Shown piece by piece: positions 50,701 to 57,512 of a DNA stretch of 64,000 nucleotides. The stretch comes from Branchiostoma floridae. Lineage: Eukaryota; Chordata; Leptocardii; Amphioxiformes; Branchiostomatidae. A program made the position numbers and the translations under genes. Numbering within the stretch: position 1 is the first letter of the stretch; every line of letters begins with the position of its first letter. The notes under the pieces were generated by a model. It was not told the DNA's origin, ran no database searches, and saw only the letters and a list, made by a program, of their open reading frames with translations. The DNA is taken from contig NC_049980.1 of the NCBI RefSeq assembly GCF_000003815.2, positions 31,759,470-31,823,469 on the forward strand, written 5' to 3'.

Positions 50701-53700
50701 ATAATAGCCGTTACAGCATTGATGTTGAACAAAGAAATGCCTTGACTACAAAGCCAACATTGCATCTAGGCAGCTGGTATATTGCAGGTAAAAAATAAAC
50801 AATGGCTTGATATTGAGTAACATTGTAACATTTCATCTCTAATTTGTATTCCAACAAAACTTATGGGTTCCTCTCCTACCTTGCCAGACTTAGACTTGAG
50901 TTTAGACTTACAGGCTCCTACATGTATGTCATTTGATGCATGAGGCATTGTGTATACTTAATACTACTAATGACTTTGGAGAAATAGCTTGTATTTGCCA
51001 TACTTATACTGTTAATTTATTTACTTTTGGTAAGAATTTTATAGAAGGAATGGAAAGGTTTTTCCTGTGTTTGTGATTAAAAAAAATACCTTAGCACATA
51101 AACACAGGTCTGCACTTTGTGGTACAGTATAAAGCTACCAAAACAATTTTAAAAACAAACCCACTTTGAATAATCCAAGATATACAGTAACTTATAATTG
51201 ATTCAAGGATCATGTTGTGTAAGCTGATATAACAAGTATATTGATCTTCTTGTTGCTGATTTAGTCCAATTTACTACACTATGCTATGATTATATGTTTA
51301 CTGGTAATACAAATCTGGTGAATGAACCAGGATCTACCATAACAGAGAAGAGATAAACATGTCATACTACACCAGCTGATCACCCTGAAGTAAACAAATA
51401 TTCATGAGTCAGGGTCACGCAGGGGTCATGGCTTTGTTTACTTCAGTTGTTTTGCCCTCAAGCATCTGGAACTTATTTTACTGTTGTGGTGGATTTATTT
51501 TACTGTAAGATGGAAAAGTATATTTTTTGCAGTGTTTCAAATTTACAATTATGTAGCATGTAGCAATGATATATTTGAAACGGATAAATAAATACATTGG
51601 AAACACATATTTGTGGTGTCCTGGAAGATAGGCTACCGTGAATATAGACCCACAAAATTTTCAAACTTAGACCCAAGCTTACAGTACATCTTTTGGCTGA
51701 TGGTTGAAAACTGAAGCTATATTAGTACATATGGCTTTCTTCAGTTCTTGTATAACTGGACCTATCTATGGTTCAAGATATAAAAAGTGCAAATCGGGCC
51801 AGTGCATAGCCTACATGCCGGACTGTTCCCAAGGCCTACAAAGGCCAATGCCTTGACTCAAGGGCCAACGTATCCCCAAGAAAATTTTGAAAATTTTCTC
51901 ACAGCCCCCAATGAGTTAGTTTAAAGTGGCCCTTAGACCCTTCTTCGTGTCATCACTACACTTAGACCCTGACAAAATGTTTCCTTGGGAGCATGTTGGC
52001 CCTGTAGCAAAGGAGCTGGTCTGTGTAGGCCCTAAAAACAGTCAGGCATCCAGGCTAACCAGTGCACATCAATGCCTGATCAGGCCATCAACATTTTTCC
52101 ATGTCTAGTCGTTGACTTGGTCTTCTGTAAACCCTATCAGGAAAGGGAATCTTTCAAAACTTGTCAAACCCTGTTAAACTATGACACAATGTTAGCTTTG
52201 TTTTGTGGAATTGATAAAGACACACATGCAAAATCTGTATAGTTTCATTACATGTTGTGATTTGTGTGTTTCTGTTTTTTTCACAGCACTTTTCTCCAAT
52301 CCAAATGGGTAATTAATGCATTAGCCACCTGTCCCCAGTCCAATTCCCTCACAGTGCAGACATCCAGTATCCTGTGCACCAGCAGATCTAACAATGACTC
52401 ATTACCATTTATATACTTTTCACTTGTCCACCCAGGCATTCTGGGCACAGTGGTTGTTTGACTTACAGTAGTCAAACTACTGTACTTCCTTCCCCTTTCT
52501 GAGAACAGACTGAACTTTGATTTGTCAGAAAACTAGTATAAATATTTTGATATAACTTCTTTCTAAGGATATCACAAGTTTAACTAACAGAACAGTACCT
52601 GTTTTACAGAACTGTTTGTATATTGACAGGTTTTGGAGAATACATGAAATTGTATATATTGAAGCCAACCTGAAGTTAAAAAGTTATCAGCTATTTCATA
52701 TATCTTATTATTGTGTTGATTCATGCAGCCATGTATACACTTGGACTAAATTAAAATACTGTGCAAAATATGATAAGAACAACACAAATCATTATGGACA
52801 GTCACTGATGAAAGATTGTGAATGCTAACTGAAACACCTGACTCTTTACATAATCCATCTAGTTATCTGATTCACTAAATCTACTTCATTAAGCAAAGCA
52901 ATCTAATAAGTACAATTAAGGGTGTACAAGGTGCATACACCAGGGTTAGCTGTAAAGAAAACTTAGGTTAGCTATACTAATATAGGTATGGTGATGTACC
53001 CTTCAGAATGACTTTTCAGTCTATCCTGTAAAAAGTCTGAAAAGCATTGAAAAGCATCTAATGCAAATTTTCACATACAGCAGAGCACTTTATGGGGGAT
53101 GTCAATTTTTTACAAAACTTTTTACTCTTATTTCCCATTATGAAACTCAAAGGCACTTCTGTTTTCTAATTCTAGTTGACTATGCATACATGAACTTTGT
53201 ACCTAAGACCTACAAGTTGCACTCTGCCACTGTGAAGTACAATGGCATCTATTATTATGTCATAATCAATATCTAGTAGATGTTTCAAATTGTGTTTAAC
53301 TTGTGATGTTAACAACAACTACAAAAAACTAATGTCATTTTAGCTATGAAACACATCTTCTTTTTCTGCAAGTCACTTTTCTTTTCCCAAACACTTGGCC
53401 GGCCTTGATGTCATTTTTACCATGACTTATTATAACCTAATCATGCAAGGTGCAATATGGATTATTGAGACTTGTCAATATGGATTTTCAGTGAGGCATT
53501 CTAAGCTGACATTAGAACTGGAAAGCTTGTAAGTTACGAGAGAGTAACAAGAAGACATGGTCTGGTTAGTGGACAAAGTGCCTCTGATGTAACCCACTAG
53601 TGCAGTAATGCCATAGGATGGGTGAAAGAAGTCATTAAGTTGGTGAGAAAGGATGTTTTCCTGTCAGAAATGATCGAGTTAGCAAAGCTGTCAACACAAT

Positions 53701-54174
53701 ATCAACAGAGTAGCTGCTCCCCTTCCATCCCGTGATAATACAGCAGCTCTGTACTGCGTGTCGGCGAGCCACGAGCACTGTGCGCGCCTGTGTGTGTTTT
53801 ATTTACGTTTGCAGACTGGATGGTGGACCCACCAAAAATATGGCGGCCATTTTGGACCCCAACATTTTACCCCCTTGTGTTCCGCGGTCGATTCATTGAG
53901 AAACGCGGGCAAAAATCGCGCTTTGGGACAACATTACCTGCACAACAGTGTTCACGTCTTTGATGCAGTCTACCATGTGTTGAACAATCAGTTCTGGACT
54001 CAGGACTTCGTACGGAAAATCGTCCAGTTCGTCGTCCCTGCTGGAACCCTGAGCCGCTGATGATAAGGGCTCGGGTTCCATTCCCAAGTCAAAATTCTCA
54101 TAGTCTTCGTCTGCAAGGTCATCCTCTTCTTCGTCGTCTACATCGTCCATGACATACTCGTCCTCCGAATCCAT
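29693..54174 (-). CDS. ARIH1: Ariadne-1 (ARIH1/HHARI) RBR E3 ubiquitin-protein ligase, 15 coding exons
   Basis: The fifteen exons sum to 1554 nt (517 residues), all phases agree and all introns are GT-AG. ARIH1 is an RBR ligase that takes ubiquitin from UbcH7-type E2 onto a catalytic cysteine and works with neddylated cullin-RING ligases; this is family knowledge. Order seen: acidic N-terminus (1-60), UBA-like domain (about 62-108), RING1 starting CEIC at 145 with [12 protein letters not shown] ([13 protein letters not shown], 228-277), RING2 (from 302) with catalytic cysteine C316 in GGCNHM, then the helical Ariadne domain (346-517) ending FWEYNEVL. Human ARIH1 is longer (about 557) mainly because of a glycine-rich N-terminal stretch absent here. 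All zinc ligands I checked are intact. The gene converges on the zinc-finger gene. Confidence 0.97.
29865..29906 (-). repeat. Copy of ARIH1 exon 15 acceptor border
   Basis: GCTGCAGCAATACGTTCACC through ACAGTACCTGCA matches 29746-29785 with three changes. It retains the CAG acceptor and lies upstream of the real exon in the transcript direction. Confidence 0.85.
30218..30330 (-). CDS. ARIH1: ARIH1 exon 14
   Basis: It encodes [20 protein letters not shown] and [17 protein letters not shown]. Acceptor TTGTAG, donor GTGAGA. Its acceptor border is repeated at 30666-30719, beyond an inserted MITE. Confidence 0.96.
30345..30650. mobile_element. MITE related to 58757-59165
   Basis: Shares ATACAACACGGTGTATTC, AACGTCCGAATCAGGTATTC and GGTCCGGAACACC with the PTCD2-intron element. 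It is bracketed by the exon 14 border and its copy. Confidence 0.75.
30666..30719 (-). repeat. Copy of ARIH1 exon 14 acceptor border
   Basis: CTGACAGACACTCCGTCACA through TCTGATTGTCCTACAACA repeats 30289-30337 with few changes and keeps the TTGTAG acceptor. Confidence 0.88.
31115..31291 (-). CDS. ARIH1: ARIH1 exon 13
   Basis: It encodes [20 protein letters not shown] through [12 protein letters not shown], 59 codons, nearly identical to the vertebrate protein. The acceptor polypyrimidine tract is a run of about 13 C. Donor GTTTGT. Confidence 0.97.
31380..31585. mobile_element. Foldback repeat in ARIH1 intron 12
   Basis: GTTGAACTGTAATTCC occurs twice and its inverse near 31556-31572; GACTCACCCAAAT pairs with TTTAGGTGAGTCC. 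Confidence 0.7.
31620..31900. repeat. Dispersed repeat shared with 13085-13465
   Basis: TAGCCAGCCTGAATC, CTGGGGCATTCTCCC and GACCCTCTGAATACTATTTC have inverse counterparts in the upstream intergenic region. Confidence 0.55.
31990..32300. repeat. Dispersed repeat, ACTTGCCC/GGGCAAGT rich
   Basis: TTGGACAAGTCCACTAGCCC and GGGCAAGTAA words recur in inverse order at 44140-44470. Confidence 0.6.
32329..32412 (-). CDS. ARIH1: ARIH1 exon 12
   Basis: It encodes [20 protein letters not shown] and QSLKFEHK. Acceptor CACACAG, donor GTGAAG, 28 codons. Confidence 0.96.
32413..34614 (-). other. ARIH1 intron 11
   Basis: Holds a tRNA-like SINE remnant (about 32800-32960, inverse B box GGTTCGAATAA) and a degraded TACAGTCAAA-type MITE at 33943-34140. 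No exon seen. Confidence 0.55.
34615..34672 (-). CDS. ARIH1: ARIH1 exon 11
   Basis: It encodes [19 protein letters not shown], the start of the Ariadne domain. The acceptor has an unusual run of C before CAG; donor GTAAGT. Its acceptor border is repeated at 36983-37046, on the other side of a large foldback element. Confidence 0.95.
34740..36985. mobile_element. Composite element bounded by GGGTTCTCCCCAGA-type ends
   Basis: AGGGTTCTCCCCAGA at 34848 is inverted as TCTGGGGAGAACCCT ending near 36772; outer weaker copies lie at 34742 and 36975. The right part is directly repeated (36500-36770 and 36775-36990). The large foldback below is nested inside. Confidence 0.65.
34961..36511. mobile_element. 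Large foldback element with arms of about 660 bp
   Basis: Left arm 34961-35625 is the inverse of right arm 35856-36511 at high identity by eye, with about 230 bp between. Arms are GC- and CpG-rich and each carries a TGACGTCA site (35156-35163; 36310-36317). A frame encoding [20 protein letters not shown] is open in both arms. Confidence 0.85.
36983..37046 (-). repeat. Copy of ARIH1 exon 11 acceptor border
   Basis: AACGGTTACAG, TGTTGTACCTG and AGGAAGGACGGAAAAAGGT repeat 34656-34700, giving a second CAG|GTAC acceptor context 2.3 kb upstream in the transcript direction. Confidence 0.8.
37543..37673 (-). CDS. ARIH1: ARIH1 exon 10 (RING2, catalytic cysteine)
   Basis: It encodes [20 protein letters not shown] followed by [20 protein letters not shown]. 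The cysteine in GGCNHM (residue 316) is the thioester-forming catalytic residue of the family. Acceptor CCCCAG, donor GTGAGA. Confidence 0.97.
38064..38135 (-). CDS. ARIH1: ARIH1 exon 9
   Basis: It encodes [20 protein letters not shown] and ANTK, the highly conserved IBR-RING2 linker. Acceptor CTGGCAG, donor GTTTGT, 24 codons. Confidence 0.96.
38359..38401 (-). CDS. ARIH1: ARIH1 exon 8 (IBR, 43 nt)
   Basis: It encodes [15 protein letters not shown], the second half of the IBR zinc ligands. Acceptor CTTCAG was chosen over a second CAG six bases on because it restores the conserved FSC. Donor GTAAGT. Confidence 0.93.
38506..38625 (-). repeat. Two diverged copies of ARIH1 exon 7 donor border
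   Basis: TCTTACCACAAACTG(C/T)ATCCACAGG occurs twice, matching TCTCACCAGAAACTGTGTCC at the exon 7 end. The lower copy extends further (ACAGGATTTGTATCCAC versus ACAGGTTTTGCATCCAC). Both show GTAAG donors. Confidence 0.75.
38722..38828 (-). CDS. ARIH1: ARIH1 exon 7 (IBR)
   Basis: It encodes [20 protein letters not shown] and CACGHSF plus two bases of Cys. Acceptor CTTGCAG, donor GTGAGA. Two diverged copies of its 3' end lie downstream at 38506-38625. Confidence 0.95.
39320..39386 (-). CDS. ARIH1: ARIH1 exon 6
   Basis: It encodes [20 protein letters not shown] and FVE between RING1 and IBR. Acceptor CACACAG, donor GTAAGT. Confidence 0.95.
39588..39982. mobile_element. Element with GGCCTAGGAAAAAAAATGTT ends
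   Basis: GGCCTAGGAAAAAAAATGTTGTG...CCTG and its inverse at the right end, with CCCTACCTACC on both sides. Solo ends occur at 44698-44805 and 46229-46325. Confidence 0.8.
40009..40064 (-). CDS. ARIH1: ARIH1 exon 5 (end of RING1)
   Basis: It encodes [18 protein letters not shown] and the first two bases of Met. It supplies the last RING1 cysteines (C-x4-C). Acceptor TTACAG, donor GTAAGT. Confidence 0.95.
40491..41028 (-). repeat. Four-copy array of the ARIH1 exon 4 donor border, about 130-bp unit
   Basis: CTACCTGTCCCATGCCCTCG plus TCCATGATTTTGGTGGTGAG and GTATTCGTT occurs at about 40491, 40635, 40762 and 40895 and in the real exon at 41025. Linkers contain CACCCTCGGTCCCAGCCCTCCC and GGTGATA..GTATT, which resemble the right half of the 58757-59165 MITE. 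Confidence 0.95.
41029..41199 (-). CDS. ARIH1: ARIH1 exon 4 (RING1)
   Basis: It starts [12 protein letters not shown] and carries [16 protein letters not shown] and ends [12 protein letters not shown] at donor GTAGGG. 57 codons, phase 0 at both ends. Its 3' 45-50 bases plus donor recur four times downstream at 40491-40945. Confidence 0.97.
41200..43028 (-). other. ARIH1 intron 3, first part
   Basis: AT-rich with no recognisable exon or element. Confidence 0.5.
43029..43157. repeat. Minisatellite, 26-bp unit, about five copies
   Basis: Unit CTTTGTAGC(A/G)ACTTGGTTGT plus ATCAAA, with A/G variation alternating between copies. Confidence 0.95.
43289..43792. mobile_element. Non-autonomous mariner-like element
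   Basis: Ends ATGAGGGGTGATCAATAGGT and ACTTATTGATCACTCCTCAT. The interior (GTAAACTGTGATCAGAGTTG, GTGTGGGTCG) matches the inverse of the 25935-26468 element. Confidence 0.75.
43917..43998 (-). CDS. ARIH1: ARIH1 exon 3
   Basis: It encodes the end of the UBA-like domain ([16 protein letters not shown]) and a basic linker ending SRPK. Acceptor CCGCAG, donor GTACAA, phase 0 out. Confidence 0.95.
44140..44470. repeat. Foldback repeat rich in ACTTGCCCGA/TCGGGCAAGT
   Basis: Begins GGTTGGACAAG and ends CTAGTGGACTTG; the inner motif occurs in both orientations. Shared with 31990-32300. Confidence 0.65.
44698..44805. mobile_element. Solo end of the GGCCTAGGAAAAAAAATGTT element with poly-T
   Basis: Family end sequence followed by GGGTCGGTAGGTAGGGATTA and a T run at about 44771-44796. 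Confidence 0.7.
44806..46228 (-). other. ARIH1 intron 2, middle part
   Basis: Contains a tandem-like pair (45355-45430 and 45470-45540, GAAAAATG(C/T)TGAAAACA) and an AAAATGGCCGCC near 45800. No exon seen. Confidence 0.45.
46229..46325. mobile_element. Solo end of the GGCCTAGGAAAAAAAATGTT element
   Basis: ACAGGAAACACAACATTTTT then TTTCCTAGGCC, preceded by AGGGTCGG words typical of the family. Confidence 0.7.
46553..46700 (+). mobile_element. tRNA-derived SINE-like sequence
   Basis: An A-box-like TGGTCTAGAGG and a B box GGTTCGAATCC lie about 50 bp apart. The cloverleaf cannot be completed as a functional tRNA, and non-tRNA sequence follows. Confidence 0.55.
47004..47071 (-). CDS. ARIH1: ARIH1 exon 2 (UBA-like domain)
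   Basis: It encodes [20 protein letters not shown] and MER with acceptor TTCCAG and donor GTAAGG. It is 68 nt, preceded by a 6.9 kb intron. Confidence 0.95.
50393..50480. mobile_element. Palindromic MITE (TAGCCTGGATACCAGACCCC arms)
   Basis: The two halves are almost perfectly complementary, including GATCTCAAAAA and TTTTTGAGATC around a CGTGTACACACG centre. A degraded relative starts at 37795. Confidence 0.9.
51388..51448. promoter_or_regulatory. DR5 nuclear-receptor site flanked by inverted FOX sites
   Basis: GGGTCA-CGCAG-GGGTCA (51412-51428) is a direct repeat with 5-bp spacing. GTAAACAAA on the left and its inverse TTTGTTTAC on the right are forkhead consensus cores. Function is inferred from motif only. 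Confidence 0.35.
51797..52067. mobile_element. Foldback MITE
   Basis: Left GCATAGCCTACATGCCGGAC and CTTGACTCAAGGGCC are inverted on the right as TCAGGCATCCAGGCTAACC and GGCCCTGTAGCAAAGGAG. Arms about 90 bp. Confidence 0.7.
53938..54174 (-). CDS. ARIH1: ARIH1 exon 1 (acidic N-terminus, start codon)
   Basis: Start [11 protein letters not shown] at 54174, ending DVNTVVQ before donor GTAATG. The frame is open upstream to 54339, but the conserved family start is this Met. [20 protein letters not shown] begins the UBA-like domain. Confidence 0.95.
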
Positions 54175-54339
54175 TCTGACCGGGGCGGAACCAAAGTCTG
54201 TGAGTTTGTGCAGAAATTTGGAGACTTTTCTACCCGTCCGTCCGTCTGTGTCGGGACTCCATAGATTTATTGTGACGTCATATTCGGCTAACCCCAACTT
54301 CCACCGCATCCAAACGATGTGACCTTTCCCTGGAAACAA

Positions 54340-56683
54340 AGGTCATCTTTCCGCATAAAACTATACACAGCTATAAGATTCAAATAATGATCATTATTGT
54401 TCCTAAATATTAATATCACTTTAGAAGACGCATATTTACGTTTGGTGCCTAAGTAAAGTTAATTGTACGAAGTCGGTTTGACATGCTGTTGTACTCTGAT
54501 GCGTTCTTCTTATTGCGTCATGTTGTTGAAATTCGCACTGTGTCATATGATAAACTCTCCTCTTACGCACTATATTTCATAAAAGGAGAAAGTGAATGAC
54601 TCAAAATCACTATGAATTACAGCAGACTGAGGCGCTTCACTTTCTCTCATTGATGTCATGTTCTCTACTGTAATAAGATCTATGACATGACGACATGTTT
54701 GGCTCCCGCTTCCATCAGTTCAAAACCTTGGAGCAGCATCTTCATGATGGAGGAAGAAAAAAAGATGCTGTGAAATTGAAATCCCCAAGCAGATGTTGCA
54801 GAAACTTTACCTGCTAATTTCTTCAGTTACAAACAAGCTTTCACCAATCTAACTTTTGAGATCAGTTCCGCTGGCTAAAAGGGAATTTCTCACCGCTAAA
54901 AACACGCGTCCGAGCAGCCATTTTTTTGGCTCGGATCTCTTTTAGGGTACCCACTCGGAGTAATACATCAATGAGACCTTAATTCATAACGTTAGTGAGA
55001 ATTATTTGCCAGGGGACTTTTGCTACCAGAGGGTTTTGCTTTGTAGATATCGTGGACTGACACCCCTGGCCAATTTCCCGATTATTTTTTCTTGCCGACT
55101 TCTATGTGATCCCCAAACCCCTGTAGGAAGGCCTGGTGGAGGCTAGTGTCAACCCACCTCTTTGGTGAGCTAGGAATACAACTTAGCCTCCCAAACATCT
55201 GCTTGGAGACAATTTTTATTTACTGTTTAACCTCAGACTTATCTATGTTACTAGTATGTTTTAAGTGTTGTGTGTGTCTATGGACAGGAGAAGTTGAGAA
55301 GCTGTGGATGGATCCCAATGACATGAATGATCTTTGGTTTGTGGGTATTGTATACTAGTATTCCTCCGGGTTGGGAAAATGGTCAAGTTCGATAATGTGT
55401 CCTCCAGCTGCTTTCCAAGGTACTGTATGAAAACTTCCAGTTTTGATATAATCTCATTTAACATAAATCAACCTGGCAGTGAGGGAGCGCTTGTCAGAAG
55501 GACGGGGCAGTCAGATATCCTTGTTGTATCAAAGGCCACAGCTCAATGAAATAGCCATTATACAAATCATAGACAATATCTATTTGCATATATTATATAC
55601 TAAAATCATGACCATGAGGCATAAATAAAATCATGACAAATGTGGTATGAATATTAGCATGAGCATCTCAGCATTTTTAACTTACATTTCCAACGGAAAG
55701 TAACACTGACTCATAGACGTACGTGCACATATTCATAGCTTTTAATACAGATAGATAGATATTTTCCTTACATGACATTGTGTGGTATCAAATCAATTCT
55801 TTACAGTATCATTGCCTCTATGTAATGACTTACTTCAGTATAGGCTGGTATTTAACAGTATTCTAGCTTCCAATTCTCTTCTGTCCCCTCTACAATATTT
55901 ATAGAGAAGTCATACTGTAAGAGTCTTGGGCACTTTAATACGGTCGGATACAAGGTTAACTTTAGGAAGTCAAGAGAAAGAATAAGATATTGTTTCATGT
56001 TCTTCTTCCACTTGAAGGAAAAATAGTATATTCTGTGCTAAATGCCTTTGGGCAGACCAATGTCTATATGTTATATCTATACACATTATAAGCAACATTG
56101 GCTACTACAATCTGAAAGAGCAAAAGTTCTGTGCAGTGGATACAAATTCAACACTGATCCCTTTGTTAAGCTTCTAATAGATGTGATATTATCTCTCCAC
56201 TTATCTCTTTTTACGGGTTTGCAATGTGCAAGGCTAAGAAAAAGAGACCACTTCTGAGCACTGAACTGGGAGATATAGGAGACTATGCTAAGGGATGGCT
56301 ATTGTAGGCTTGTGAGCTGGATTCGGGAGAGAAACACATGTTCATCTTGAGCACGTATGGATAGTCCTTTTAGCCAAATGACCTAAACTGCATCTCTGTT
56401 ATATACATTGTCTGACCCCCATGACCTCAATCAATGAAAAGCGGCCTGCAGGCCAATTTGAGCTTTTGAATAAACAAAGGTTCAAACAAACAAACCAATT
56501 AGGCTTTCTTATCAATAAGGTTATTGACACATGAGTTAGCAATACTATAAAATGTTGTCATTGGCCAACTCTCCTGTAAATATCTTAACACATGAGAGAA
56601 GGCGTCTAGATATCATAAAAGAAAAACCTACTTTCATCAGACTGGTCGAACATAGGATATTGGAGTCTTCTTTTCACAGAAAA
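54340..56683. other. Intergenic between ARIH1 and PTCD2
   Basis: Probably includes the ARIH1 promoter near 54340. A possible CCAAGCAGAT-bounded element spans about 54780-55212. Otherwise nothing recognised. Confidence 0.45.
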
Positions 56684-57150
56684 GTCTCACCTGCTCACAC
56701 TTTGATACCAATAAGACATCTTCCTCAAAGCTTCCTCCCTTCTCACAGGGACATCCAATGGCAAAACCGCCAGTGTCTGGATGTAGCCTGCTTTCTCAAC
56801 GTCACTCTTAGTTCCTGTGGGCATCGCCCCAAACCAGCTGAGCTGTCAGCCAATCAGAGAATAGGCCTTTCAGTTTTCAAAAGGGATCTTGCATATATAA
56901 GGGAAAGCTCATTAATATTTATAAGCAGGACTGTCAGGAACTAAGGGTGACAGTTGAGAAAGCAGGATACATCCAGACAGGCGGTTTTGCCATTGGATAT
57001 CCCTGCATAGGAGGATGCAGAGCTGACTGGAGCATTCTCGTTGAATAAGCACCACCTACATGTAGCAGTGAGAAGTAGCACTTCAGTCTGAAGCTCTGAG
57101 GAAGTTGTCTTATAGGCATCAAAATGTAAGCAGTTGAGACTTTGACAAGT
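56684..57150. mobile_element. Foldback element downstream of PTCD2
   Basis: ACATCCAATGGCAAAACCGCC, GGATGTAGCCTGCTTTCTCA and TTAGTTCCTG are inverted at 56938-57000; outer parts (AAAGTCTCA, AAGACATCTTCCTCAAAGCT) are inverted near 57090-57145. Confidence 0.85.
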
Positions 57151-57338
57151 TTTGACAAGTTGGACAAGTTTTATATCAACATGTACGGCACGACCACCCC
57201 CGGTCAAGGGACCGGTAAGCGGTAAGTATAGCATTGCAGCAGTAAATTAGCTGTAAATTTACATGGAGAATAAGACTTTACTGGTTCAGTAAAAAGAAAA
57301 CTCCAATGTCAAAAAAAAATCTATTCTCCTGAACTGAT

Positions 57339-57512
57339 CTATACATTAAGATCTGCTTGTGCACGTGTGTTTGGTCTTCTGGTGCGCTGGAAGGACTTCC
57401 TGAGTCCCGGGGAGGCGCGCCGGGTCGTGGTGGGGGGAGGGGGCTCCATCAGCATCACCTCTACAGATGTGGGCACCAGGTGACCTCCGGCCTTCAAACT
57501 GTCATACACATC
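57339..57512 (-). CDS. PTCD2: PTCD2 last exon
   Basis: It encodes DVYDSLKAGGHLVPTSVEVM and a Pro/Thr/Arg-rich tail ending RAQADLNV then TAG. Acceptor ATGCAG. A near-perfect copy of its 5' border lies at 57563-57622. Confidence 0.9.
   Translation of the reverse strand, partial: DVYDSLKAGGHLVPTSVEVMLMEPPPPTTTRRASPGLRKSFQRTRRPNTRAQADLNV

Larger units (their letters stand above)
47072..53937 (-). other. ARIH1 intron 1 (6.9 kb)
   Basis: Contains the palindrome at 50393-50480, the foldback at 51797-52067, a GT-rich microsatellite at 50105-50155 and a possible regulatory cluster at 51388-51448. No coding exon was recognised. Confidence 0.6.

Noticed and set aside
54175..54339. Upstream in-frame extension of ARIH1 starting at 54339
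   Set aside because: The residues before MDSEDE have no family counterpart; the conserved start is at 54174.
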